Assembly: GCA_021904315.1 (NCBI GenBank)
Contig: CM038923.1
Span: 496,001-560,000, forward strand
Direction: 5' to 3'
Length of the DNA stretch: 64,000 bases
Source of the DNA: Sphagnum magellanicum
Taxonomy: Eukaryota; Streptophyta; Sphagnopsida; Sphagnales; Sphagnaceae
Shown here piece by piece: positions 35,425 through 47,698 of this stretch. Numbering within the stretch: the stretch's first letter is position 1; the number at the start of each line of letters is the position of its first letter. The notes below the pieces were generated by a model, which searched no databases, was not told the origin of the DNA, and worked only from the letters and a program-made list of their open reading frames with translations. Position numbers and translations under genes: made by a program.

Positions 35425-37696
35425 ATTCCTTGCCTAGGGAGGCCATTCCTTGTACATTTTTATATGGCACATGAGATAAAATGGTGTTTCTTTGGTATGT
35501 ATTGACATAATGGTATGTTTTAGGTATGTTTTATAATATATTAGATATATTTAAAGTATATTTTCATAATGAACTATAGGCACCTTATTTACATTTATGT
35601 AAATTAGAAAGTTTATTTTTTTTCAATAAGTTGCACATTCTATTTTTTGCACACCATTCTAAATAAAATGGAAGTGACCTTTTTATGATTTATTGTACAT
35701 TAATTCTATGAATTTCTTGGAGACATACAACCTACACTATTAAAATTGCAAATTTTGTATTTTGGGTTTGTGAAAGTTGAATATGGGATGGAGACGAGTT
35801 TGATTTTGTTGCAATTTTTCGGTTATAAACACATTTTCAAATACCTCCCTCTATTACTTTAATGGATTTTCAATCCATTTTTGTGTGTTCTAATTTTTCT
35901 TGGGTTTTTGTAGAATTTTGCAATATGAAATTGGGTTGTCACATAAGTGAAAAGGGGTTCTTGTTTTGTGGTCCTTTGTTTTTTTTCTTCTATGGTTAAT
36001 TCTAGACTAATAACACTCATTATAGAGAAGTTACCTCTTGAAATTGCTAATAAAAGGTGCATTTCATATTGAGACATCTAATTGCATTTCTATACATATG
36101 TAAACATAATTTTTGGATTGTGATAGGCAAGGTTGGGCTATATGTATTAGTTTTTGAATAGTAAGTACGGTGTGGTGCATACATGAGATTTGTAATGAAA
36201 GACAAAGCAAGTGTTTGGGCATTGATGACAAATGGGTAGAGGCCTTTCCCAAAAATAAGTGGATGTCAAACTCCATAGATGATGGGAGGATTGACTTAGA
36301 TACAATGAATACATAATTAATTAGCAAACAACGACATGTGCGCAACCCTTAAGTTTTGCAAGGACATGTTTACCTTCAATAACAAAAAAACCAATCTTTG
36401 AATAACATTAATATTTTGTAATCTTCCTTTCATTGTATTGTTTTTTGGAGTCCAAAGTGTTTTGTATTTATTATTGATTGTTCATGGAGAAACAATTTAA
36501 GAAAGTAAGGTAGATGTAGAATTGGGAAAAATATATTTACAATATAACTAATTGTCAAGGGTAAAAATAATACTTTGGTCCAATGTTGGGCAAGATCCAA
36601 ATGTAGTTTCATGAGTTAATTCTTTGGAAAATGACAAGTTCAACAAGTTACACAAATAAATAGTTAGTGACAATGGATCAATTTTGTTCATAGAAGCCAT
36701 AGCCATGACAAATATTATTGCATGTAATGTAGGTGGAGGCGACAATGCAAAAGTTGGAATCAATATGAGTTTAATAGAGCTTACCTTTCATGTCAACAAA
36801 TTGGGGGAATTTTGAGCCAACTATATGTATTTATCTAACTTGGTTGAGATGTATGTAGCTTGAAAATAAAATTGCAAACAATGGATCATAATGAAATTAA
36901 AATTATGAAAGCAAAGTTGAAAAGATGGTCATGCTTGATTATCCACTTTCTAAGTTTGACATTGTTGGATTGGTATGTTGGCTTGGACATCATTCACATT
37001 CCATATCATGCACTACTTTGAATCATAATTTTTCCAATAAGCTACATTGCTCTAGAGTATCAACTATAAGCATGATTACAATGATTGATGTGATTATGTT
37101 TACTAGTTTGAAATGATTAAAGGTATTTTTTGCATGTTTTGCCCCTTCCACAAAATAAGCATGTATTATTTGATTAAGTTCATGAATTTTTATATTCAAA
37201 TCAAACAATGCCACTTACACACAAATTTGGTGATTCCTACATGATATCGGTGCCTAGTATGGCATGATTAATTTTTAATCACACCATGGGTGATTTGGGT
37301 TGTTACATATTATATGTGCTAGATTTTAGTCATTGAGGATGTTATTTATATACATATGTGTCAAGTGTAAGTGTGTAGACACCTTAGGAATGTAGGTGTT
37401 TAGGCCTCTAAGAGTGTAAGTAAGTAAAATATAGATTGGTAATATAAGTAAGTTGGGATCGGTAATAGGTAAGTAGATAGATAATAATTAGGTATATAAT
37501 TTCATAGGTATATAGTAGTGTAATAATAATGTTTCTTGATAGGTGCAATAAAATATTTTCCACTTACCTACCTAATTCCAACCTTAATCATGTTCACAAT
37601 TATGCATAGGCATTTAAGTTATGATTTGAAATTATAATGTGTGAAATTCAAAATAAATGTATTTATATTTTGTGTTGTGACATTATTTGTTATCAT
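35425..37696. other. AT-rich spacer, no gene seen
   Basis: Nothing recognisable beyond short AT-rich runs and a TAAGTAAGT/TAGGTA-like simple sequence near 37420-37520. Confidence 0.45.
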
Positions 37697-37775
37697 TTGA
37701 AGTGGTGGTTGGATGGTTAATGCTTTGGTTTATCACCATGGAGGTGAGAAGTTTAATTCCTTCTTATGGTGACAC
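37697..37775 (+). repeat. tRNA-like SINE head candidate
   Basis: An A-box-like stretch (TGGTTGGATGGTTAATGC) and a B-box-like stretch (GAAGTTTAATTCC at 37748-37760) lie about 30 bases apart on the plus strand. This is like the tRNA-derived 5' end of plant SINEs. The boxes deviate from consensus and no tail or target duplication was found. Confidence 0.3.
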
Positions 37776-38537
37776 CTTGTTCATGCTTTAAGATTTACAT
37801 CCCTAGGGGAGGTTTACAAGTGGCCTACATACCAAGGGGAAACCTATAACTGGCCTACATGCATAAAGGAGGAAGGCCTAGATGTATGTGCCTAAAGGGG
37901 CCTACATCCCCATGCCTACATTTTAATTACTTTACTTATGTCATTTTTTAGTCAAAAAATACAAGCCACATTAGTTAGCAATTTTTATTTTGAAGTCAAA
38001 ATGAACATGATAGGTGTTCACATAACTAACAACTTAATCATGTTTGATATGATTAAAATGTCAATAAACATTGTCTAAAACAATTAGTCATTTTTCATTG
38101 TTTAAATGTTTTTTGGGGCTAAAATATAGTTTAAAAAGATGGTATAAAAGACAAGATATATAGTACTGAAGGACTTTGATTATTTGACATTGACCAAAGT
38201 AAATTTAATCAAAACATAAAAGAGAGTGGTTTAATGTGGTCAATATCTAAGTTTCCAAATGTGCTTTCCATATATAGTTTTTTTTTAATTAGCTTGTTTT
38301 TACATGTTCACAAGATCCAAAATATGATGAAATATGTTGCACTATAGGTGATTTTCTTTGCAATGATGGGATACACCCACATATGTGATGCAAAAGTTGA
38401 ATAACTTCTTTGATTTGGGTACCTAATGGTTTGTGATATTGTTAGAAGGGAATAAAAAAATTCTCTTACCAATTTTGCTCCTTGAATATTAGTAAACTAC
38501 TTGTTTATGTATTTTTGGAGACAAATTTATAATCATA

Positions 38538-40783
38538 CACTACTACAAATATGAGTTTTTAAACTAGTTTTTTTGACTAAGTTTAGTTATATTCTTAATC
38601 ACATTAGACAATGGGCAAAATTGGTTGTAGTCATAATAAACTAGTCATTTTTGACACAAATGTGACAAAATTATATGATTAACATGACTAAATATGCTTC
38701 TCCAAAATGCCTAAAATGACTAAGGCTGTTAGTTGATGTGACATTATTGATTTAATTTTAAATTAAAAGTTATGTCATTTATATGAATATTTAATGACAT
38801 TATGGAACTTTAATATTTTTTGACTATAGGTGAATCCAAAACATTACCACCTTTGATATATAATTCAACATCGAAAAAATATATTTTTCTTTTGGTTTAT
38901 ATTTTATTTTTTATATTGGTAGATTGCATCGGTCGATGTCATACAAGTCATTTAATCCCCAAATACACGATTTTTTTAATGATGATTGAATTCCAAGTAA
39001 GGTTTGAACCCATAACCTTTTTGGCCACATTAAAAGGCCTTAACCACTAAACCATCACCTTGCATGATGACAAAAAATGACATCACAAAATATATAAACA
39101 CATATTTTAAACAAAAAAATGCATTTTAAAAATATCACTATTTGATTTAATTGATTTGGTAGGTTTATTATTACATTGAACTTTCTAATTTTTAAATTAA
39201 GAAATACATGTAAATCATAATTATCATATATACTCATTAATTAACAAATTCAAATGCTTCATTTGAAACTTTGAATTTAGTTAGGTATTCAAATATTATT
39301 TAAGTACATCTAATTTATTAACTTTCTCGAAACTTTGTGATTTTTTTCCATTTCAAAATGTACAACAACTAAGATGGTTTTAAAATTTTATTTAAAGGAT
39401 TTATATGTAATTTATGAATTATAATTATTTAAATAAAAAATTATTTTCACAATTACATAGAATTGTTAATTTTTTTTAGTTTCAAAATGTGAACAAATAA
39501 TTAAATCAAAAAAAAATTAAATCATATATAAGGTATTAAATATGTGATTGAGGTATAATCTATAACTATTTAGGTAAAAATAATTTATTATTATAATCAT
39601 ATTGAACTTTGGGATTCCTTTCAATTTTAGAACGCGAATGAAAAATTCAATATTTGTTTCAAAAATTCAAGCAATGGTTTTTTATGCTCGGGTTAAAATT
39701 TTCACATATAACTATTTGGGTACATTTGGTTTCTTTACTTTCATCATTGACTTCAATATTATAATATTTTTAATACAAAGTCATGGACATTCCATTAATT
39801 TAAATATTTTGATTTATGCCACATATTTATCAAAATTCTTTTTTTTTTAAAAATCTTTAAAATATCATAACAAAAAAAAAACACTTTTCAAATTATGGTA
39901 TTAAAATTTGTATGCCTTCAATCTTATATCAATTTTTTTAATTTTTTTTTTGGAATTCAATGTTACAATGTTTTTGTAGTATCAATAGATTTTACTATAT
40001 TTTTATAAATAAATTATTTATTTGTTTAATTTCAAATTTAAATGAGATGTACATTAGTTTCATTCTATTTTTATTCAATTAAAAGAAGTTACTTTATTTT
40101 ATTATTCCATTTTACTCATGTCATTTGATCACAAATAAATAAATAGATGGTTTAATTTGGGGTTGATTTAATTTGGACATATATATGCATTCACTTGATT
40201 CATCACAAATACGAATCGAATCATGGAAATTGAATAATTCAAGATTAGCATGTACATTTAGTTAATTATTATGATTTTTTAAAAATAATTTTGATAAAAG
40301 TGACAAATTTTTAATTAATACTCCATTTTTTCATAACATTTTTTTCCAAAAATTCCCCCTTGTAAATTATTTATTTATTTGAATAATTATGAATAATAAT
40401 GATAAATTATCTTTTGTCATTTTTTTCATAATGAAGTTTTAAAAATTAAAAAATGATTTTTTTCCCATTTTATTAGTACCATGTCATTAAAAATAACATT
40501 ATAATTATGTGTGTCATATTTTATGACTAATTCTAGTTATGTTAGTTGTATTAATCAACATAGACAAATCCACATGGGCACCCACATTTACCACGTGTGC
40601 AACATATTGTTTGATTTCACTATAATGCTAATTTTTAAAATTGTATTGGACATTGTTTCTTTTGATCTTAATCATGATGGACACATTTAGTCATTTCACA
40701 TTACTAGTCTATTCTAGATATTAACTATATAATCATTTTAGACATGATGTTAGTAGCATAAAAACTGTATTTTTGTAGTAGTG
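38538..40783. mobile_element. CACTA-like non-autonomous DNA transposon with matching ends
   Basis: The left end (38538) reads CACTACTACAAATATGAGTT and the right end is its near-perfect inverse, finishing GTAGTAGTG at 40783. About 22 of 25 terminal bases pair. CACTA-family elements start CACTA and end TAGTG, usually with a 3-bp target duplication; here the flanks are ATA and ACA, one mismatch. Subterminal GACTAA/TTAGTC-type motifs recur in both orientations near each end, another family trait. The 2246-bp interior is AT-rich and encodes no transposase that I can see. It also contains a tRNA-like segment at 38985-39066. Confidence 0.7.
38985..39066 (-). repeat. tRNA-derived SINE-like segment
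   Basis: On the minus strand an A-box-like TGGTTTAGTGGTTAAGGCC (39054-39036) precedes a B-box-like GGTTCAAACC (39010-39001), spaced roughly as in tRNA promoters. The cloverleaf is not intact, so it is not a tRNA gene. It sits inside the CACTA-like element. Confidence 0.5.
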
Positions 40784-41599
40784 ACATTATTAACATTATG
40801 TGATAATCACTTTGGAGTGGTTGGTGATGTATATGGTAATTCTTTTGTGTTGATGAAGAGAATACATGATGAAATCCAATATGATGATACAAGGTTGGTT
40901 CAAGTTGTGAAGAGAATCAAAGGGTCACCAATGTTTTTGGCAATATTAATTTTTAAATTGATGCCATTACTACTTATTTCAATCAAGTTGTGACAAACAA
41001 CTACTTCTTAAACTAAATACAACATCAAATTTTCACATACTCCCAATTGAATTGGACACATTTTCAACAAATTGTATATTGATTGTGTGTTTTAGATCAT
41101 GCCATTACCTACGACACCATATGACATTTCAAAGCTATTGAATGCATCAGTTGGAGGAAGTTCATTGTAGTATTATTTATATTACTTTTTTCAATTTTAG
41201 TAGGTTGAAATATTGCAACGTTTTTAATATCTTAGTATATTGACAAGAATACATTCCCAACCATTCAATGCTAATATATTAAAAAACCATGTGTAATATG
41301 TTTATAATTTAATTTGGGCTCCATGCTACTTCACATTACTAGTGACAATGATTAAATTATTTTTTCTAAACATAATAATTTTGTTATAATCAATTTTGTC
41401 TTTTCACAATATAAAATTTTATAAATTTCAATATATCTCATTTTGTTTCATCGATTTTTTTTTTTTCAATTTTTTATTTCTTGATTTGGTAAGAATATAT
41501 GGTATGCTAACGAATACATTAATGTAGATCAAGAAAAGTTGGAGGTAAGCTTTCTAATTCTTTTTTCTTTCTTTTAATTTTTTTCTTGCTTCATGTTTT
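40784..41599. other. Spacer with a short unrecognised open frame
   Basis: A plus frame near 40796-40960 reads DNHFGVVGDVYGNSFVLMKR and continues for about 30 codons. It has less AT-biased wording than its surroundings, but I recognise no family. The rest is AT-rich with nothing supported. Confidence 0.3.
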
Positions 41600-42400
41600 G
41601 TCAAGTCATGCTCTTGCAAGAGCAAGGAGATCTTGTTCCATGCTTTTGCAAGAGACCAAGCATATTGTTTCGGCCATGGAAGTCAAGAGCATTTTTTGGA
41701 GCTTTCGACCATAACTTGAGCTCCAAAACTTTGGAGTTTGAACTATAGCCAAGAGCTTTTGGTTTTCAACATTCCATAGTTTGGCATCAAACTATGGAGG
41801 GCCAAGAACAAAAATGCTCTTAGCGCTTCAAAGTTTGGCACTGAACTTTGGTCTTCCAAAGCTCAATGACGAGCTATGTAGGATTGATAGTTTTTTTTCT
41901 CTCGAGCCTCCATAGATTTATGTTAATCTATGGAAATTTTTGGTGGTCCAAAGCTTGGCACCAAGCGTGCCAAGCTTTGGAGGCATGAAAGCATTCACTC
42001 TCCTGGTCCTCCATAGTTTAAAGCTAAGCTATTTGAGGCTAAGAGCTTTTTTACTTCTGGCCACACCTTGAGCTCCCAACATTTGGAGCTCAAATTATGG
42101 TCAGGAGCAAAAAACCTTTCAGTCATCCAAACTTTGGTGACGAACTTTCGAGGACCAAAAACATTTTTGCTTTTAGCCTTCCAAGGTTTAGTGTTGATCA
42201 TTGGAAAATGGAGAGCAAGAAAATTCTTGGCTCCTCCAATGTTTTCCAAACTTAGCTCCTTTTTTTTCGATATTATTCCTTTCCAATTATGGAGCTCTAA
42301 TGTAAATTCTTTAAAAAATTGGCCGAAAGCCAAAAAAGCTTCTTTTGGCCTCCAATGTTCAACATTGACTTATGGAGGCCAAAAGAAGCTTTCTTAGCTC
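41600..42400. repeat. Array of short hairpins (palindromic satellite)
   Basis: At least seven inverted repeats occur in 800 bases. They are GCTCTTGCAAGAGC (41610-41623), CTCCAAA/TTTGGAG (41721-41736), CCATAGTTTG/CAAACTATGG (41774-41797) and CAAAGTT/AACTTTG (41829-41850). Next come CCATAGATT/AATCTATGG (41910-41933), a 14-bp perfect stem with a 5-base loop (41948-41980), and a 20-bp perfect stem (42335-42392). Most share a CCA(T/A)AG...CT(A/T)TGG core flanked by AAGAGC or GGCC. Weaker members lie between 42010 and 42240. Long open frames on both strands here are a by-product of the symmetry. Confidence 0.85.
42335..42392. repeat. Perfect 20-bp stem, 18-base loop hairpin
   Basis: The arm at 42335-42354 (AAAGCTTCTTTTGGCCTCCA) is exactly reverse-complemented at 42373-42392. 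The loop itself holds CAATGTT/AACATTG. It is the longest member of the hairpin array. Confidence 0.9.
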
Positions 42401-43049
42401 TTTGCCCTTTTTTGCCATTCAATGACAAAGCTTTATTTTCTATGCAATGGACATTTTGTATCAATTTGTTTTTGAGTCAATTTTTTTATGAATATTTTTT
42501 TCTAGAATGAAAAATTCATTGATGGGCTATTGTGTTTTTTATAGGAGCTTGTGGAGGCCAATCTTTTTGATAACTAGGAGTAGGAGGTATATTAGTTGCT
42601 ACTATTACAATTTGATTTCACATGTTTTAATTTGTTTATCTTCTTACTTCTACTTGGTTGCTCATTTTGATTTACAATAGGTTTCTAAGTTCAAGAGGAA
42701 GAAGGCATGAAAATCCTTGAAGAAGAGGTAATCAATATTAACATTGAATTTTTCAATTTCATGTTTCTATGGAGATGCATTATAGTCACATAGTGGGAAT
42801 TGAAACTAAAGTGTCTCATTTAAAGGAAGGAATCTCTCAAGCCATAGGCTAGAAGGCAAACATTGCACAAGATAATCCCATAGATATGGTAAATAAACCT
42901 ATTTCAACTATTTCAATACTTGGAACTTGTTTTGATTTCTTCAATACTTGCATTTTGTTTCAATTTCTTGAATATTTGTAACCTACAAATTGTGATTTCA
43001 AAATGGGTGTCTGTTTTTTATTATGTGTTGCACATGCAAGGTGAAAAAT

Positions 43050-43607
43050 CCCAAGTTCAAAACACGAAGCTAGATCATTTGATTAGATAATCCAAAAAGT
43101 GCAAGTCCACCACAAGTTCAAGACGGTGTAGGTCTTGGATAAACACTTGAGATTACACCAAAGGAGAAAGTTTGCAAGAGCATTCCCCTTTGCAAGATGA
43201 TCTCCATGCCAGTGGTCAAATCAACTTTGAAGATTGATGTATTGAAAATGGAACATGTGTTCCAAATGGGGTACCAAGAGGGTGATAAGATTTTCTATGT
43301 CTTTGTTATAAACTAGCAAGGGGAGGAAGCCATTGTTGTCTCTTATGAAGAGGGTTGGGTTTAGCATTAGAAGGAGGTGAATGAAAAATTTGAGATGTTT
43401 CTTAAAGTAGATGCAGATCTCTTAAGGTTCTTGAAACGTATATTTTATGTCTGGGACAAAAATTATCATCTTCAAGCATGGATGCCATTCATCATTTGGG
43501 TACACCTCAAGGATGTTTCCTAACACATTTGTGTCAATTCAATCTTGTTGAACACAATAAAAAGATTGGTGGAGTTACTGAATACCATGACTAACTTCAA
43601 TCGGTAG
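43050..43607 (+). pseudogene. Decayed coding fragment with in-frame stops, ParB/sulfiredoxin-like motif
   Basis: One frame can be read from about 43050 to 43607 with several single stops. It includes TLEITPKEKVCKSIPLCKMI, then DVLKMEHVFQMGYQEGDKIF, then FYVWDKNYHLQAWMPFI, then HICVNSILLNT and LVELLNTMTNFNR. The segment YVWDKNYHLQAW resembles the DGNHR-type core of ParB/sulfiredoxin-like domains, with the key residues altered. From memory, related sequences occur in bryophyte and other non-seed-plant genomes. Most stops (TAG/TAA) fall where a Trp would fit, consistent with G-to-A decay. The function of the parent gene is unknown. Confidence 0.45.
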
Positions 43608-44054
43608 TAACCATTCTCTGTTCCATGATATTCCTACATCTTTTAGCCTAAGTTCAATGCAATCCCCATGTACTCTAACATTTTAGTCTTTGAACTTGAT
43701 ATCATTTTTATTTTTGGATCCAAAGAGAGCTTTCCACAACAACTGATGTTGTTGTAAAACTGTATTATGAGAAGTGTCAAATCCCAACCAGAGATCAACA
43801 TCCAAGACACAAACCTTCATGGAAAAAGTTGTGGAATAGGTCAAGAAGGACCACTTGATAACTTTCACCAAGCCTCTTCTCATTTGTGATCTAGCCCTTG
43901 GTCCTAAATTCCTACATCAAATTCATATTCACTATGATATGAACTTTAACCTTGAAATGTTAATTGAAAAGCTTCGAATTCTTACATTAACAACGATTTC
44001 CAATGAGTAGAAAGTTTCATGGCTCATCTAATGGAACAACTCAAGTGTTTTGAG

Positions 44055-46193
44055 AGAAGCCAATTTTTTTCCAAAACAAGGTTTTTCTAAATTTACATTT
44101 GGTAAGTGCATGGGGAATACATTAATGGTGATTGTACTAAGTATAGTGAAGAATGTGGAATCAAGGGACAATTTAACCAAGCACACACACCCCATCAAAA
44201 TGGGGTCTTTAAAAGGAAAACCCATACCATAGTTGAGAAGGCCAAGATAATACTATTAGAAAGTGGATTACCCATGAGCTTGTGGTTAAAAATAATAACT
44301 TATATTGCAAATTATGTTTTCAATCAATCACCATCACGAATTAATCAAGGTAGGATAGAGAAAGAACTATTAAATTTAGGAAGAAGCCAAATCTAAAACA
44401 TTTGAGGATTTTTGGATATGTTTCTCATGCCTTGATTTTGAAATCGATAGAAAGAAGTTTGACTCAAAGTTGGAACTATGTTGGATGGTGTGGGTATTCA
44501 TATGAAAGCCTACATGTTGTTCAATCCAAAAACTAACAAGGTGATTCTTAGTCATGATGTAATATTTAATGAGAAATGCATTAGATGAAGAACTCACAAC
44601 TTGCCTCAACTCCTTACAAGTGTTTCTTCTTCAAAACTAAACATTCCTAGACATGCTTGGAACATTTCTTAAATTGTTTATGTGACCAAGTTCATGATGG
44701 TAGATGGAAATGAGTGAAGAAATGAATTCCATTTCACAAAATCTGACATGTACATTAACCCAATTACCCCTAGAAAAGAGGCCAATACCAATTAAGTGGG
44801 TATACAAAGTCACAAATGACTTTATGGATAGACCTTCAAAATACAAATCTAAATTTGTAATAAAAGGTTTGAATATAATGAAAACATAGATTTTCATGAA
44901 AATTGTGCACCTTTGATTAAGTGGAGCATAATTATGATATCTCTAACTACCCACTATAGCTGGAAAATGTCACAAATGGACATTAAGACAACTTTTTTGA
45001 ATGGTGACCTTGATGAAGTGGTTTACATGAAGTAGCAAAAAGGATTTGAGAAGTCTGATAATGAACACTTGGTTTGTAAGCTCAACAAAACATTATATTG
45101 GCTTTCACTTTTGAACTTGGTACTAGAAAATCAATAATCTTTTCAAACATTTTAACATGATTAGAAGCATAATAGATTCCAACTTGAATTATTGGCATCA
45201 AGATGGGAAAATCTTGGTTGTCATGCTCTACATCAATGACTTGATCATCATTAAAAACTTTGAAAAAAAGATTTATTGGCTTAAGGAGCAACTAGCAAGA
45301 AGATTCAATAGGATGGACTTGGGGTAACCTGGATGCTATCAAGCATTAACATGTTTATTTCACCAAAAAGTCCTAAAAACCATACATAGAAGACATGTTT
45401 CAAACATTTAAAATGGCAAATTGTAATGTGACCAAAGTGTTGATGCTAAAGGGTACTAGACTTGAAACATATATGAATGATCAAAAAATTGATCCCACCA
45501 CCTACATGAGAATGATTTACTTGGTAAACACCAAACTTTTTATTACTTTTTATGTTTTAGTAGTCAACCACTTCTTAGCCAACCCTCAACTACCCCTTAT
45601 TAATTTAATTAAACAAAATTATAAATATTTGAAAGGTACCATAGATTGTGGAATTTCCTACAAGAGGGGAGGAAACATAGAGCTAGAAGTTTTTGTGGAT
45701 GTTGATTGGGTAGGTGACACACAACAATGAAGGCCCACAAGTGGTTTTATTTTCCAAATTGGAAACTGATCACCATTATCATGGTGAGAAAATAAATAAT
45801 CCATGATTTTTTTGTCTTTAGTCGAAATAAAATATTGGGCTTTGATGGAAGGAACAAAAAAGGTCATTTGGTTAAAGAAACTTATAAGCAAGCTTCAACA
45901 TGCAAAACCATGATTGACAACAATTTTTGTGACAATATTTGTAGTATCAAAATGGTTAGAAATTTACTCTTTCATGCCATAACCAAACATATATAATGTC
46001 ATTATCACTTTGTATAGGATAAAATAATCTTAGAAGAAATTGACATCGTACACATTGCAACCAACCAACATGTAGACGTCTTTATTAAACCATTAGTAAG
46101 AATCAAATTTGAAGGTTTACATTAAATGATTGGTCATTTTAGAATCATTAGTCTTAGCATGTCCAAAACCTTGATCTTTAGTCTAAGGGAGGG
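44055..46193 (+). mobile_element. Degenerate Ty1/copia retrotransposon pol region
   Basis: Pieces of copia pol appear in the expected order with frameshifts and stops. Integrase HTPHQNGVFKRK is near 44190. The reverse transcriptase pieces are IPIKWVYKVTND near 44790 and TTFLNGDLDEVVYMK near 44985. RNase H is VFVDVDWVGDTQQ near 45690, then a KKVIWLKKLISKL-like end near 45865. It terminates at a polypurine tract, AAGGGAGGG (46185-46193), directly before a TGT. The gag and 5' LTR were not found. It is an inactive, 5'-truncated copy. Confidence 0.85.
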
Positions 46194-46474
46194 TGTAAGA
46201 TATATGCAGACCTCAAATAATATATTAGTTGTAAGTTACAATTAAATAACAACTTCAAGTTAAGTAATTTAACATTGCTTGCATTAATTGAACCATAATT
46301 AGAAAAACAAAACTTACATAGGAAAGACAACAACTCAAGTTAGGGAGCGGTGATTAGGACTAAAAACATTGACTTTCTTGTGCATGGATGTTTAAATACT
46401 TGTTAATTTTACGCAATCAACATTGGGAAATATTCTCCCTTTCATAGGTTCAAGAGTAGAATTCTCCACCTTCA
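46194..46474 (+). repeat. Putative 3' LTR of the copia element
   Basis: The sequence begins TGTAAGATAT immediately after the polypurine tract, as a copia LTR should. The right border is uncertain; a CA at about 46474 is one candidate. No 5' LTR exists in the window to compare. Confidence 0.45.
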
Positions 46475-47698
46475 TTGTTGGTAAAAGAGGATGAGTTCAT
46501 TTACACACATCCTTCTCTTTACAAGCACAATTCCAAGTCTCACCCTCCCACTTTAAAAATCTACAAATTCACCTACACCTAAATCCCATCCAATCATTAT
46601 CTACGATCATCCTCAATAAATGTAAACTTGAATCTAAGACTTCCCTTTAACACCTATTCACACGACCATCCCCATCACCCCCGCCTTCTCCCTCTCCTTA
46701 TTTTCTCCCCCCTTTGCCCAATCCCCTAACAAGTGTCCTACACTACCCTAGATTTACATTGAAGTGACTCACATAGAGCCACCCACCTACCCACCCCCTA
46801 CAAGGGGTAGTAGCCCTTTTGTGAAGAGGTTTTGATTTGGGAATTTCTTTCTCTCTCCACTTGTTGGGCGTTTACAAGAAGGCTTGATATCATGTGCTTT
46901 TTTTCTATAGGGAAAGAGGATGCCAAGAGGAATTTCTCTTACATGCAGGTGAAAGGGTTACCCTTTCAATTCTTGGCTTTACATCATGCACTTTTCTTTT
47001 ATAGGGAAAGAGGATGCCAAGAGTGAATTTCTCTTACATTCTAGGTGCAAGGGTCACACACACTCTATAGAAGAAAATGATTTGGCATCATGAAGAAAAC
47101 ATTCAGGGAGCTTATTGGCAAAATGAAATTCCATGTTGCAATAGTCCCTGACTTTGTCATAGTTTGCTATTTGTTACATAATTTGACTGTAAAGAGATTG
47201 ACATTGATCAGCTATTGGAGATTCTTGAACTTGAAATGAAAACTTTGCCAAGACATGCAAAAAATCAACCATGAAGAAAAACAATGTTAATGCAAGAATC
47301 TATTCCAGATAATCACTATGAAGTACTAGGACACAAAAGGTCAGGTTATCAGACACATTGTGATTTGAGAAACTATTTGGGATGTCAATGGAACTCAAAA
47401 GTTGCAGAATAATAAACAAAGGGCAGGCAAAACTAGGTTGATCAAGGAAGGGAAAAATGAGGCATCTAGAAAGAACTGAAGCTTTCTCCTGTATAATGTA
47501 CAATTGGAATGGTGATACACACAAATAATCAATGTGTTTTTGAATAGAGAGCCAAACAGCAACCCAATCACAGCATGCTCTCACTCACCTCTCCCCTTCA
47601 AACTCCTTGTTTTCAAGTAAGTTTTTTCATGCAAATCAAAGTCACTACCATCCAGTTTGCAAACAAGAGTCCAAAGCAGCACTTTCAAAATCTAGAAA
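46475..47698. other. Spacer with C-rich tract and a duplicated segment
   Basis: A C-rich pyrimidine stretch lies near 46650-46810. A ~80-bp segment containing ATAGGGAAAGAGGATGCC is directly duplicated at 46907 and 47001, a 94-bp period. The right end probably includes the 3' UTR of the minus-strand ATG11 gene. Confidence 0.6.

Noticed and set aside
39001..39054. tRNA gene
   Set aside because: A- and B-box-like words exist but no acceptor stem, anticodon arm or cloverleaf can be drawn.
42068..42397. Overlapping 110-codon open frames on both strands
   Set aside because: They arise from the mirror symmetry of the hairpin array; neither resembles a protein family.
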